The position numbers were made by a program, and so were the translations under genes. A stretch of DNA of 64,000 nt from NCBI GenBank assembly GCA_051846895.1, contig JBPYCQ010000008.1, forward strand, positions 1-64,000, given 5' to 3'. Below are positions 43,628 through 52,052 of the stretch, piece by piece (position 1 is the stretch's first letter; every line of letters begins with the position of its first letter). Source of the DNA: CALKAL01 sp051846895 (GTDB lineage: Bacteria > Bacillota > Bacilli > Bacillales > Alkalibacillaceae). Below the pieces are notes generated by a model. That model saw only the letters and a list, made by a program, of their open reading frames with translations. It did not search any database and was not told the DNA's origin.

Positions 43628-43797
43628 ATAAAAAAAGTGTGAGCACATACTGCACCCACACTACTCGACTTTAAAATAAACGTACATAACGTGTACGAAA
43701 GTATACGAGTCTTTAGACCTGTTAACAGCAATCATGCGTCAAGCAGGTGAGAAGCGGGTGCTTCTACTTGTCTATCAATGACCTTATTCAATTCACC
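43628..43797 (-). promoter_or_regulatory. L20 leader with attenuator terminator
   Basis: The minus-strand leader contains GCACCCGCTTCTCACCTGCTTGAC and TGTTAACAGGTCTAAAG-type elements that I recall from the Firmicute L20 leader. It ends in a terminator at 43628-43662 (GTGTGGGTGCA pairing with TGTGCTCACAC, then seven T's) before infC. Binding of L20 would favour termination. Confidence 0.85.
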
Positions 43798-43803
43798 TTA
43801 ACT

Positions 43804-43832
43804 AGTATATAAGTGAATAAGAAAAATGTCAA
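43804..43832 (-). promoter_or_regulatory. Sigma-A promoter of infC-rpmI-rplT
   Basis: On the minus strand, consensus TTGACA, 17 bases, TATACT. It begins 8 bases before the thrS terminator. Confidence 0.88.
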
Positions 43833-43839
43833 GAAAAAG

Positions 43840-43868
43840 ATAAAGATGCGTGAAACTAATCACGCATC
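43840..43868 (-). terminator. Terminator of thrS
   Basis: GATGCGTGA pairs with TCACGCATC and is followed by TTTATCTTTTTC, 8 bases after the thrS stop. Confidence 0.8.
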
Positions 43869-43875
43869 CTAATCA

Positions 43876-45816
43876 TTATAACTTATGTTTATTATTTTCT
43901 TCAACCATTTGTTTAACAAAATCATCTAGCGGAATAGTTGAACTATCTTTTTCACCATATTTACGAACATTTACAGAGCCCTCATTCATTTCTTGATCTC
44001 CAAGCACTAATGAATAAGGTATTTTCTGTGTTTGTGATTCGCGAATCTTATATCCTAACTTCTCATCACGCACATCCACTTCAACACGTAAACCTTCCAT
44101 CTGTAAGCGTTCTTCAACTTTTTTCGCGTAATCTAAATGGGCTTCTAATGATACAGGAATAATTTTTGCTTGAACAGGTGCTAACCAAGTTGGGAAGGCT
44201 CCTTTATATTCTTCAATTAGAAAAGCAACAAAACGCTCCATTGTTGATACGACCCCACGATGAATCACAACTGGACGATGTTCTTTTCCGTCTTGTCCAA
44301 TATAAGTTAAGTCAAAACGTTCTGGAAGTAAAAAGTCTAGCTGTACAGTGGATAATGTTTCGTCCTTTCCTAAAGCCGTTTTCACTTGAACATCAAGCTT
44401 AGGGCCGTAAAATGCAGCTTCACCATCAGCTTCAACATACTCTACTCCTAAATCATCCATAGCCTCTTTAAGCATTGCTTGTGCTTTTTCCCACATAGCA
44501 TCATCGTCAAAATACTTCTCTTTATCTTCCGGATCACGATATGATAGACGGAAATAATAATCTTCAATTCCAAAGTCTTTATAAACAGCTTTAACTAAAT
44601 TGACTACACGGATAAATTCTTCTTTAATTTGATCAGGTCTTACAAAAATATGTGCATCATTTAATGTCATACCACGTACACGTTGTAAACCTGCTAGAGC
44701 ACCAGACATTTCATATCGGTGCATCGTACCAAGTTCAGCAATCCTTACAGGTAAGTCACGATAACTATGCAATTTGTTTTTATACACCATCATATGATGC
44801 GGACAGTTCATTGGTCGAAGCACTAAATCCTCATTATCCATCTCCATTTTTGGAAACATATCTTCTTGATAATGATCCCAGTGACCGCTAGTTTTATAAA
44901 GCTCTACACTCCCTAATACAGGTGTATAAACATGGTCATATCCTAAGCGTGATTCTAAATCAACGATATAACGTTCAATGATACGTCGGATTGTTGCTCC
45001 CTTTGGTAACCATAGTGGCAAGCCTTGGCCTACTTTTTGTGAAACCGTGAAAAGTTCAAGTTCTTTACCAAGCTTTCGGTGGTCACGCTCTTTCGCTTCT
45101 TCAAGTAATCGTAAATGTTCGTCTAACTCACTTTGTTTTTCAAAAGCTGTTCCGTAAATTCGTTGAAGCATTTTGTTTTTACTATCGCCACGCCAGTAAG
45201 CACCAGAAATTGAAAGTAATTTAAACACCTTAATTTTTCCTGTATGCGGAACATGAACTCCACGGCATAAATCAAAGAATTCACCTTGTTCATAAATTGA
45301 AATCGGTTCACCTTCAGGAATGTCATCAATGAGTTCTAATTTTAACTCATCTCCAATTTCTTTATAACGAGCTTTAGCTTCGTCTCGTGACATTTCCACC
45401 CGTCTAATTTCTATTCCTTCATTAGCAATCTTTTTCATTTCTTTTTCAATTTTTGGTAAATCTTCAGGTGTTAATGATTCTTCCATATCTAAATCATAAT
45501 AAAACCCATTTTCAATGACAGGTCCAACACCTAGTTTCACCTTAGGGTAAAGGCGTTTGATTGCTTGTGCTAATAAATGTGCTGTAGAGTGCCTTAATAC
45601 TTCTAATCCTTCATCATCTTTATAAGTGATGATTTGAATGTCACCATCTTCATTTAAACTAGTTCTTAAATCAACCATCTGACCGTTAAATTTACCAGCC
45701 AATGATTGTTTTTTTAATCCAGAACTAATTGAACCGGCGATTTCTTCAGTAGTCGTTCCTTTTGGATACTCCTTTATATTGCCATCTGGAAACGTAATTT
45801 TAATCATTTCTGCCAT
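43876..45816 (-). CDS. thrS: Threonyl-tRNA synthetase
   Basis: A 646-residue class II synthetase. Domains in order: TGS (ITFPDGNIKEYPKGTT), editing domain with HSTAHLLAQAIKRLYP, catalytic core with LRPMNCPHHMMVYK (zinc Cys) and MHRYEMSGALAGLQRVRGMTLNDAHIF, and the C-terminal anticodon domain. AGGAGTG precedes the ATG. The T-box leader is upstream but is split from the coding region by a 348-bp inserted element. Confidence 0.97.
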   Translation of the reverse strand: MAEMIKITFPDGNIKEYPKGTTTEEIAGSISSGLKKQSLAGKFNGQMVDLRTSLNEDGDIQIITYKDDEGLEVLRHSTAHLLAQAIKRLYPKVKLGVGPVIENGFYYDLDMEESLTPEDLPKIEKEMKKIANEGIEIRRVEMSRDEAKARYKEIGDELKLELIDDIPEGEPISIYEQGEFFDLCRGVHVPHTGKIKVFKLLSISGAYWRGDSKNKMLQRIYGTAFEKQSELDEHLRLLEEAKERDHRKLGKELELFTVSQKVGQGLPLWLPKGATIRRIIERYIVDLESRLGYDHVYTPVLGSVELYKTSGHWDHYQEDMFPKMEMDNEDLVLRPMNCPHHMMVYKNKLHSYRDLPVRIAELGTMHRYEMSGALAGLQRVRGMTLNDAHIFVRPDQIKEEFIRVVNLVKAVYKDFGIEDYYFRLSYRDPEDKEKYFDDDAMWEKAQAMLKEAMDDLGVEYVEADGEAAFYGPKLDVQVKTALGKDETLSTVQLDFLLPERFDLTYIGQDGKEHRPVVIHRGVVSTMERFVAFLIEEYKGAFPTWLAPVQAKIIPVSLEAHLDYAKKVEERLQMEGLRVEVDVRDEKLGYKIRESQTQKIPYSLVLGDQEMNEGSVNVRKYGEKDSSTIPLDDFVKQMVEENNKHKL

Positions 45817-45840
45817 GCTTTAACACTCCTTTTTTTAATA

Positions 45841-46188
45841 AGCTCTGTTAAAGCCCGTTGTTGTTTATTGTGACTCGCTATCGGTGGACGCTTTTACCCA
45901 TAGGGCACAAGGCGACATCTGCGAATGAAAAACTTTCGCGAGACGTCTTCTATGCCGGGGCACGGCTCGAGCCAGGGAACTACTTCGAAAAACTCCTTTG
46001 CCCCTTGCACCGAGGAATCATGCTTCGTAGCGTTACTTGAAGACGCAGGTGCATCCCTCGGAAGAAAAGCGCTTCCTGCGGGGTCTCGAGACTCGTGCTG
46101 TTCCCGCAGGAGTCGCCACCTTCGCTCATCACAATACAACAACTCAGTGTAAATTTCGTTATAATCAACACTAAACTTTAACAGAGCC
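45841..46188. mobile_element. 348-bp MITE-like element in the thrS leader
   Basis: The ends are inverted repeats: AGCTCTGTTAAAG at 45841 and the complement of GGCTCTGTTAAAG at 46176-46188, extended imperfectly by GTTGTTG/GTGTTG. The 8-bp direct repeat TTTTAATA flanks it at 45833-45840 and 46189-46196, a clear target duplication. The interior is much more GC-rich than its surroundings and has a hairpin CCTGCGGG/CCCGCAGG at 46075-46110. Short frames inside look spurious. Eight-bp duplications and GGCTCT ends suggest ISL3-type mobilisation, an inference. Confidence 0.82.
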
Positions 46189-46204
46189 TTTTAATAAAAT
46201 AAAA

Positions 46205-46455
46205 CAAAAAACACCCATCCCTAAAAAAAGGGACGAGTGTTATACCCGTGGTTCCACCCAGCTTCTGCTATGAGCAGCACTTCAACATCGTTATCGCCGA
46301 CATACGTTAATCGCTAATCATCATTACTTTCACGATTAATGCTCAGAGGTGGTAAACAAACTGTCATACTTGAAAGCTCTCAGCCTTGGCTTTCATCTCT
46401 GTAAAGTTGTTTCAATTTGTTCATGTCCTCGTCAATGCGTTTACGTTTATTATAT
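46205..46455 (-). promoter_or_regulatory. T-box leader of thrS, specifier ACC (Thr)
   Basis: The minus strand carries GGGTGGAACCACGGGT, whose TGGA fits the UCCA end of tRNA-Thr, followed by the terminator ACTCGTCCC…AGGGATGGGTGT with a T-run at 46206-46241. GTTTACCACCTC upstream gives an ACC threonine specifier. Confidence 0.92.
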
Positions 46456-46466
46456 TTATGTACGTT

Positions 46467-46495
46467 ATTATAACGATGTCGAAATTAAAAATCAA
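46467..46495 (-). promoter_or_regulatory. Sigma-A promoter of the thrS leader
   Basis: On the minus strand, TTGATT, 17 bases, TATAAT, just past the ytxC stop codon. Confidence 0.85.
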
Positions 46496-46496
46496 G

Positions 46497-47309
46497 TTAT
46501 TCAGCTATTTTATAAGGAAATTGCGTCTCAGGATATAAATTCATTTTTTCTTGAAAAATATTAAGTAACCAATACAACGTATGCATGTGGTCATTTGATG
46601 CATAAACATCAATTCTCTCTGGTGCAATTGATAACAAAGTTGAAACTAAAAAAGAATGTTCATACTGTTCAAAAGGTGGAGCTGTTGAGGTGTTTTGATA
46701 TTGTTTTAAAACATCTTCACGAATTATCTGACCGTCTTCATAGTAAAATGAAATGTTGTCATCTAGATGGATAACTATACGTGGGAGCTGAGCTTCTTTT
46801 TGAAAAACATATTGCCGCATTTCATACATTTTTTCTTGAAATGATAATTCGAATTGCCACTCTTCAATTCCGTATCCAACGATCTCTTGCCAACTCTCTT
46901 CTTTGACAAAAAGCTCATCATAGAGATGATCCATGTCTATAGTTGCTTGTAATTGATGCTCGTACAAATAATAAATCAAACGCTCGTATAGTGAAAATGA
47001 AAGATTACTGTGTAATGTTTTGGATACAGAACAAATAGATAAAACAAACGGAACAATTTGGTCTATTTCGTCTGCTTCATAATAATATTTTTGTTGTAGT
47101 AACTGCCGAGCAATTCGAGGTACGAATAAATCGATAATAAAAGGATAAATTAGTTCAATAAATTTCGTCTGCTTAATCATTCTGTCAGTCGATAAAATCA
47201 CTTCTCGACCACTAGTTGAAACTTGTCCATTAAATTTTTTTGCCAAAACGTATAGATAAAATTGATTGGCATCTTTTTCATCTTTGAAAAGAAATAAAGT
47301 TTCCTTCAT
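46497..47309 (-). CDS. ytxC: Sporulation-associated protein YtxC
   Basis: A 270-residue soluble protein that matches YtxC by its position between dnaI and thrS and by its size. It has no recognisable motif, signal or membrane segment; it is rich in Tyr, Gln and Phe (RQLLQQKYYYEADEIDQIVPFVL, LYERLIYYLYEHQLQ). The family is annotated as putative sporulation protein, with no defined biochemical role. Confidence 0.82.
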   Translation of the reverse strand: MKETLFLFKDEKDANQFYLYVLAKKFNGQVSTSGREVILSTDRMIKQTKFIELIYPFIIDLFVPRIARQLLQQKYYYEADEIDQIVPFVLSICSVSKTLHSNLSFSLYERLIYYLYEHQLQATIDMDHLYDELFVKEESWQEIVGYGIEEWQFELSFQEKMYEMRQYVFQKEAQLPRIVIHLDDNISFYYEDGQIIREDVLKQYQNTSTAPPFEQYEHSFLVSTLLSIAPERIDVYASNDHMHTLYWLLNIFQEKMNLYPETQFPYKIAE

Positions 47310-47397
47310 GCAACCATCCCTCTTTCTAAATCAATAACACCAGTAGTACAGTTTATGAAAGAGGTTGGAAAAACATGAAAGCTCCATCTCGACAAAT

Positions 47398-48333
47398 TTA
47401 TTTGTTTCTAAAATTTATTCCATTCATTTCAACAGGCTCACTTACTTGATTAATTCTCTCCATTATTCTAGCTGCTTTTAATTCTTCATACTCGCCTTTG
47501 CCCGATTTAGCTAGCATTGATTTCAACTCTTCCGGGGAATAGTTAGAAGTAAAAAACACTGGTAGTCTTTCCATCATTCGATATTGTAAAATGGCTCCTA
47601 AAATTTCATCCCTAAACCATGCAGATAAATATTCCGCACCAATATCATCTAATACTAATACCGAAGCATTTTTAAATTTTTCAATTTTTTCATTTATGGT
47701 TGAATCATTTATTGAAGCTTTCATTTCACGAACAAGTTCTGGCATGTAAATGAAAAATGAGTCGATTTTATGTTCTGCAAGTTCATTAGCTAGTGCAGCT
47801 AATAAATATGTTTTACCCACACCAAAACTCCCATATAAATAAAATCCTTTCATTGGCAGTTCATGTTTACTAATTTCATTAAATTGTTTAATAAACTGAA
47901 TTGCCTTTCTTCTGTTTGGCTCTGAATGGTCAATTTTGTCAAAAGATGCTTCGAATATTTCTTTTGGCATGTGTAAGCTTTGGACAAATTTTCTTTTTTC
48001 GAGTGTCGTTAACTGTTTCTCTTTCCTTGGGCATTCATGATATCTTAATTTAATTCGTTTGTTTTCCAATGTCATTTCAGGAACATAACCTCGAATCACG
48101 TTACAACACTCTTCCAAAGAAGGGCATTTTTCACATGCTTTAGATTGTGTTTGGTATTCATACAGTTTTATTAATTGTTGATCTATTTGAGAACGTGTTA
48201 GCTCTGGATGCTGCTTTAAAAAAGATTGAATATCAGGAGAAGAAAGCACTTGCTCACGCATCGATTCTAATGATTCTTGAAAGTTCCCTCTACTTTTTAG
48301 CCATCTGCTTAAAGTTGTCTGAATTGGCTCCAT
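47398..48333 (-). CDS. dnaI: Primosomal protein DnaI, helicase loader
   Basis: A 311-residue AAA+ helicase loader. The N-terminal part binds the replicative helicase and has a zinc-type cluster (CEKCPSLEECC with a later His and Cys in RYHECP). The ATPase has Walker A YGSFGVGKTYL (about 170) and Walker B VLVLDDIGAEY. It loads DnaC onto DNA together with DnaB and DnaD. It starts 15 bases after dnaB. Confidence 0.96.
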   Translation of the reverse strand: MEPIQTTLSRWLKSRGNFQESLESMREQVLSSPDIQSFLKQHPELTRSQIDQQLIKLYEYQTQSKACEKCPSLEECCNVIRGYVPEMTLENKRIKLRYHECPRKEKQLTTLEKRKFVQSLHMPKEIFEASFDKIDHSEPNRRKAIQFIKQFNEISKHELPMKGFYLYGSFGVGKTYLLAALANELAEHKIDSFFIYMPELVREMKASINDSTINEKIEKFKNASVLVLDDIGAEYLSAWFRDEILGAILQYRMMERLPVFFTSNYSPEELKSMLAKSGKGEYEELKAARIMERINQVSEPVEMNGINFRNK

Positions 48334-48348
48334 TTCTCTTAACCACCT

Positions 48349-49716
48349 TTAAGATTTCTTTCTCGTATAACGTTTAAAAAACTCTTCTACCTCTTGGTCA
48401 ATCTGGTCTAAATCTTCAGTTTCCTTCTGCGGTATTCCTTTATCACTTTTTTGTTGTTTTTGTTCTTGATACCATTTAGGTAACACTTCTTTTCTTGCTG
48501 GTTCTTGTTTAGTCGTCTTTTTCTGTTGCCAATTTTGATATAAGTGATGCTCTCTTTTAGCTATTTGCATAGCTGCTTTTGCTGTGGCTATACCTTCACG
48601 ACTCCAGTGAGCAGCAATCGTATCGATATAGTTACGGTTTAACTTATTGCCACTTCTTTTTAAAACATAATCAACTAATACATTCATGACGGGCTGTGTT
48701 AAACCATGTTCTTCCATAACATCGGTTAACATATTAATTTCCTTCATTGAGGCTTTACCTGATGTAGAAAAGTCTTCTAATAACTCCCTGTGGCTAATCT
48801 TTTCAAAATGTTCTATTAAACGTTCTTCTTTTGATAATGAACGTTTCTTTTCGCCAGAAGTATCTTTCTTTATATACTTTTCTTGATCACCTTTAGAATA
48901 AAGCCTCGGTGGCACACTTCCATGCTTTCTATAATAAATATCTTTACACATATCTTGAAATTCTTTTCTATCAAAAATTTGTTCTTCATTTATTGCCCAT
49001 ATAACCGCTTTTTCAAGCTCTAACAGGTCAACATCATATATTTTACTTAATTTTTCAATAAAATTAATATTTGATCTTGTTAATATGCGTTTAGAATCAA
49101 TTTTTTGTTGTTCTAACATTTTGTGCAACCATTCTAAAGGCAAGATTGATTGCACATCAATTGATTCCTCTTCATGAACAATTGGTTCTTGAACAGCTTG
49201 TCCAGGTTTAACCGTTGTAAATACCTCATTAAATGATTTAGTAATATTTTGTGCGTTAGCTGGAACCGGATTTGGTTTTAGAAAGTTTCTTTTAAGTCGA
49301 TTAAAAGCATCTTTCCCAATTTGATGTTCTAACAACACTGAGAGCATTGGATCTTCAAAAAAACCTTTAGCGGAAAACGGTCGTTTTAAAAGGTAATAAA
49401 AAGTTGTATATGTACCCTCTTCTTTATATGTTTTAATTAATCCGATTGCTTCCAAACGTATTCTAGCTTCGTAAAATTCGTCTAAAGTTATATTGAGCAT
49501 ATTCATTAATTGGTGATGTGAAATAGAAGTCTGTGGTTGCTGCAATTTTACCTCTTTCCAAAACATTTGAAAAACAGCTACACCTGTAATTTTTATCAGT
49601 GGTTGATATAATAATGTAATTACTTCTTCTGCATCTTCAAAAAATGTAGAATGCTGAAATACTTTAAGACGATCGTTTGGCAATATTTGCTTTATTCTTT
49701 CGATCATTGCCTTCAC
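48349..49716 (-). CDS. dnaB: Replication initiation and membrane attachment protein DnaB
   Basis: A 455-residue Firmicute DnaB (not the helicase). It begins with a winged-helix domain (LITLLYQPLIKITGVAVFQMFW, HHQLMNMLNITLDEFYEARIRLEAIGLIKTY). A DnaB/DnaD C2 domain lies at about 310-400, including NRNYIDTIAAHWSREGIATAKAAM. It is a co-loader of the helicase at the origin and stalled forks. It is between nrdR and dnaI, with an 8-base gap to nrdR. Confidence 0.95.
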   Translation of the reverse strand: MKAMIERIKQILPNDRLKVFQHSTFFEDAEEVITLLYQPLIKITGVAVFQMFWKEVKLQQPQTSISHHQLMNMLNITLDEFYEARIRLEAIGLIKTYKEEGTYTTFYYLLKRPFSAKGFFEDPMLSVLLEHQIGKDAFNRLKRNFLKPNPVPANAQNITKSFNEVFTTVKPGQAVQEPIVHEEESIDVQSILPLEWLHKMLEQQKIDSKRILTRSNINFIEKLSKIYDVDLLELEKAVIWAINEEQIFDRKEFQDMCKDIYYRKHGSVPPRLYSKGDQEKYIKKDTSGEKKRSLSKEERLIEHFEKISHRELLEDFSTSGKASMKEINMLTDVMEEHGLTQPVMNVLVDYVLKRSGNKLNRNYIDTIAAHWSREGIATAKAAMQIAKREHHLYQNWQQKKTTKQEPARKEVLPKWYQEQKQQKSDKGIPQKETEDLDQIDQEVEEFFKRYTRKKS

Positions 49717-49723
49717 CTCGGGT

Positions 49724-50200
49724 TTATGAATTTCCTTTTGTACGATTAATCATTTCATTTAATTCTTGCATAAAAACATTAATGTCTTTAAATTGTCTAT
49801 AAACAGATGCAAATCGAACGTAGGCTACTTCATCAATTTTTGCTAAGTGATCCATGATTAGTTCGCCGATTTCATGACTAAGCACTTCAGAATTACCTTG
49901 ATTACGTAATTCCTTTTCTATTTCAAATACAATGCGATCTATTTGGTCTGCTGTCACTGGCCTTTTTTCACAAGCTTTTATCAGACCACGTTTAATTTTT
50001 TCACGATTAAATTCTTCACGTGTACCATCTTTTTTAACGACAATTAATGGAATCTCTTCTACACGTTCAAATGTTGTAAAACGATATTGGCAATCTTCGC
50101 ATTCTCTTCTTCGTCTGATTGAACGGTTATCATCAACAGGACGTGAATCTAAAACACGAGTATTTTTGGAATCGCAATTTGGACATTTCATTGTATTCAC
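49724..50200 (-). CDS. nrdR: Ribonucleotide reductase repressor NrdR
   Basis: A 158-residue repressor with a zinc ribbon (CPNCDSKNTRVLDSRPVDDNRSIRRRRECEDCQYRFTTFE) followed by an ATP-cone (VVKKDGTREEFNREKIKRGLIKACEKRPVTADQI). It senses ATP/dATP and represses nrd genes. It is the first gene of nrdR-dnaB-dnaI, as in B. subtilis. Confidence 0.97.
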   Translation of the reverse strand: MNTMKCPNCDSKNTRVLDSRPVDDNRSIRRRRECEDCQYRFTTFERVEEIPLIVVKKDGTREEFNREKIKRGLIKACEKRPVTADQIDRIVFEIEKELRNQGNSEVLSHEIGELIMDHLAKIDEVAYVRFASVYRQFKDINVFMQELNEMINRTKGNS

Positions 50201-50270
50201 TCCATGTATGTTTCTGTATTCTTATTATTATATCAAAAGGTATTCATCTACTTCCACTACCGATTACAAT

Positions 50271-50307
50271 AAAAGAAGCCTTGCTCTCATATCCAGCAAG
50301 GCTTCTT
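50271..50307 (-). terminator. Terminator of speD
   Basis: AAGAAGCCTTGCT pairs with AGCAAGGCTTCTT and is followed by TTATTG, 10 bases past the speD stop. Confidence 0.85.
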
Positions 50308-50317
50308 CGTTATTTTT

Positions 50318-50701
50318 TTATAGTACATGAATGTGTTTTGCTTTTACAGGTCCCATACCACGTGGTAGTTCAACCTTTTCTACTGACTGTGCATTCAATG
50401 CTTCTGCTATATAGTTAGCAGCAACATTTGGATCAATAATATCACCACATGTGTAAACATCAATACTAGCATAGCCATGTTCCGGGAAGCTGTGAATCGT
50501 TAAATGAGATTCGGAAATAATGACAACTCCACTTACACCTTGAGGAGCAAACTTGTGAAAAGCAACTTCTCTAACTTCTGCTCCTGCCTTTAATGCTGCA
50601 TCAACGAAAAGTTTTTCAATATACTCCATATCATTTAACTTCTCTTCACTACACTCCCATAATTCTGCAATGACATGTCTACCGATTGTATCCAACGTCA
50701 T
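50318..50701 (-). CDS. speD: S-adenosylmethionine decarboxylase proenzyme
   Basis: A 127-residue pyruvoyl enzyme making decarboxylated SAM for spermidine synthesis. The self-cleavage site is the Ser of ISESHLTIHSFPEHGYA (about 63), and CGD includes the catalytic Cys region. The frame opens at 50749, but AAAGGGGG is well placed only for ATG 50701, where homology begins (MTLDTIGRHVIAELWEC). It follows gapB as in B. subtilis, but also has its own promoter and a structured leader. Confidence 0.96.
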   Translation of the reverse strand: MTLDTIGRHVIAELWECSEEKLNDMEYIEKLFVDAALKAGAEVREVAFHKFAPQGVSGVVIISESHLTIHSFPEHGYASIDVYTCGDIIDPNVAANYIAEALNAQSVEKVELPRGMGPVKAKHIHVL

Positions 50702-50800
50702 ATCCCCCTTTACTGGATTCGCTTCCCTGCTGAAGAGACCAGCTACCACGGGGGAAAGTTAGTCCAAAGAGGTCCTAACCCTTTAAGTAGTGATCATCAG
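50702..50800 (-). ncRNA. Candidate cis-regulatory RNA in the speD leader
   Basis: The roughly 135-base leader can form nested stems on the minus strand. CCCCC (50750-50754 region) pairs with GGGGG of the ribosome-binding site (50704-50708). Inside it CTGG pairs with CCAG and CTTC with GAAG around AGCAGG. A separate 5' hairpin GTTAG/CTAAC has tandem G-A mismatches. This would hide the Shine-Dalgarno sequence in the closed form. I do not recognise it as a known riboswitch class; function is inferred. Confidence 0.5.
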
Positions 50801-50844
50801 GAATGGCGATTCTTACTTGCGCTAAAATACATAGCACAAGACAA

Positions 50845-50873
50845 AGTATATAATGTTTTCATGCGGTTTGCAA
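50845..50873 (-). promoter_or_regulatory. Sigma-A promoter of speD
   Basis: On the minus strand, TTGCAA, 17 bases, TATACT, between the gapB stop and speD. Transcription would start near 50838, giving a 5' leader of about 135 bases. Confidence 0.75.
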
Positions 50874-50893
50874 CAACAATTTTCCCTAAAAAA

Positions 50894-51901
50894 TTATAAT
50901 TTTTCACCAACATATTTTGCAAGGTCAACCACACGACAAGAATAGCCCCATTCATTGTCATACCAAGCTAATACTTTAACTTTTCTGTCCCCCATTACAA
51001 TGGTTGATAGCCCATCAACAATTGATGAAAATGGAGAAGTCATATAATCAACAGAAACGAGGGGTTCCTCGTTAAACGATAGTATTCCCTGCATTTCTTC
51101 ATTCATTGCATCTTTAAACGCTTTATTTATTTCCTCAACTGTTACATCTTGTTTAACATCGACGACTAAATCAACTAATGAGACATTTGGAGTTGGCACT
51201 CTTAACGCCATTCCGTGTAATTTACCTTTTAATTCGGGTAAAACTTCGTTGATTGCTTTTGCAGCTCCTGTCGATGTCGGGATAATTGATTGAGTTAATC
51301 CGCGAGCACGACGTAAATCTTTATGTGGGTTATCTAAATTATTTTGATCATTTGTGAAAGCGTGAACGGTTGTCATTAACCCTTCTTTAATTCCAAAACG
51401 ATCATTTAATACTTTAACAACCGGAGCTAAACAGTTTGTTGTACATGAAGCATTTGAAATGACATCATCTTTCTCCGCATTATATTCTGATTCATTAACA
51501 CCCATAACGATCGTACGGTCAACTTCTTTACCAGGGGCAGTAATGATAACCTTTTTAGCACCAGCATCTATATGTTTTGAAGCTGTTTCCTTTGTTCGAA
51601 ATGCACCTGTCGCCTCGATTACAATATCAATATTAAGATGACTCCAAGGCAATTGTTCTGGATTTCGATTAGAAACAACTTTAACTTCTTTACCGTCTAC
51701 AAATAATTTTTCATCTTTAACTTCAACAGCTAATTCAAAAGTACCGTGGTTAGAATCGTACTTAATTAAATGGGCCAATGTTTCGACAGGATAGCTTGCA
51801 TTTATTGCGACAACTTCAAGATTGTTTTCCATCATTGCTTTTCGAAACACCATTCTCCCAATTCGTCCAAAACCATTGATTGCTATACGAGTAACACCCA
51901 T
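50894..51901 (-). CDS. gapB: Gluconeogenic glyceraldehyde-3-phosphate dehydrogenase GapB
   Basis: A 335-residue GAPDH. The Rossmann start is MGVTRIAINGFGRIGRMVFRKAM and the catalytic Cys is in SNASCTTNCLAPVV. The sequence INASYPVETLAHLIKYDSNHG follows B. subtilis GapB rather than GapA, so it should favour NADP and run in gluconeogenesis. The frame extends 21 codons upstream, but TTGGAGGGG fits the ATG at 51901. A pair of CcpN-type operators precedes it. Confidence 0.95.
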   Translation of the reverse strand: MGVTRIAINGFGRIGRMVFRKAMMENNLEVVAINASYPVETLAHLIKYDSNHGTFELAVEVKDEKLFVDGKEVKVVSNRNPEQLPWSHLNIDIVIEATGAFRTKETASKHIDAGAKKVIITAPGKEVDRTIVMGVNESEYNAEKDDVISNASCTTNCLAPVVKVLNDRFGIKEGLMTTVHAFTNDQNNLDNPHKDLRRARGLTQSIIPTSTGAAKAINEVLPELKGKLHGMALRVPTPNVSLVDLVVDVKQDVTVEEINKAFKDAMNEEMQGILSFNEEPLVSVDYMTSPFSSIVDGLSTIVMGDRKVKVLAWYDNEWGYSCRVVDLAKYVGEKL

Positions 51902-51922
51902 TCCGGTCCCCTCCAATTTGAT

Positions 51923-51965
51923 TATGTTATACTTTTCTTCAAAAACCCAAAAATAGTATAACATA
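51923..51965 (-). promoter_or_regulatory. Paired inverted CcpN-type operators upstream of gapB
   Basis: TATGTTATACT occurs at 51923-51933 on the plus strand and again on the minus strand at 51955-51965, facing each other across 21 bases. Both match the CcpN consensus as I recall it, TRTGHYATAYW, at every position. In B. subtilis CcpN represses gapB under glycolytic conditions. Confidence 0.82.
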
Positions 51966-52004
51966 TATATAATCTTTATGCTGTTTAAATTTATAAAAAA
52001 TATA

Positions 52005-52046
52005 TGAAAAAAAATGGCTTAACGCCAAATTAGACGAAAAGCCATT
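52005..52046 (-). terminator. Terminator of the polA-coaE operon
   Basis: AATGGCTT pairs with AAGCCATT and is followed by TTTTTT, 6 bases after the coaE stop. Confidence 0.8.
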
Positions 52047-52052
52047 ATAAAG

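Noticed and set aside
45894..46171. Short ORFs within the thrS-leader element
   Set aside because: They cover GC-rich inverted-repeat DNA on both strands with no ribosome-binding site or family similarity I recognise.
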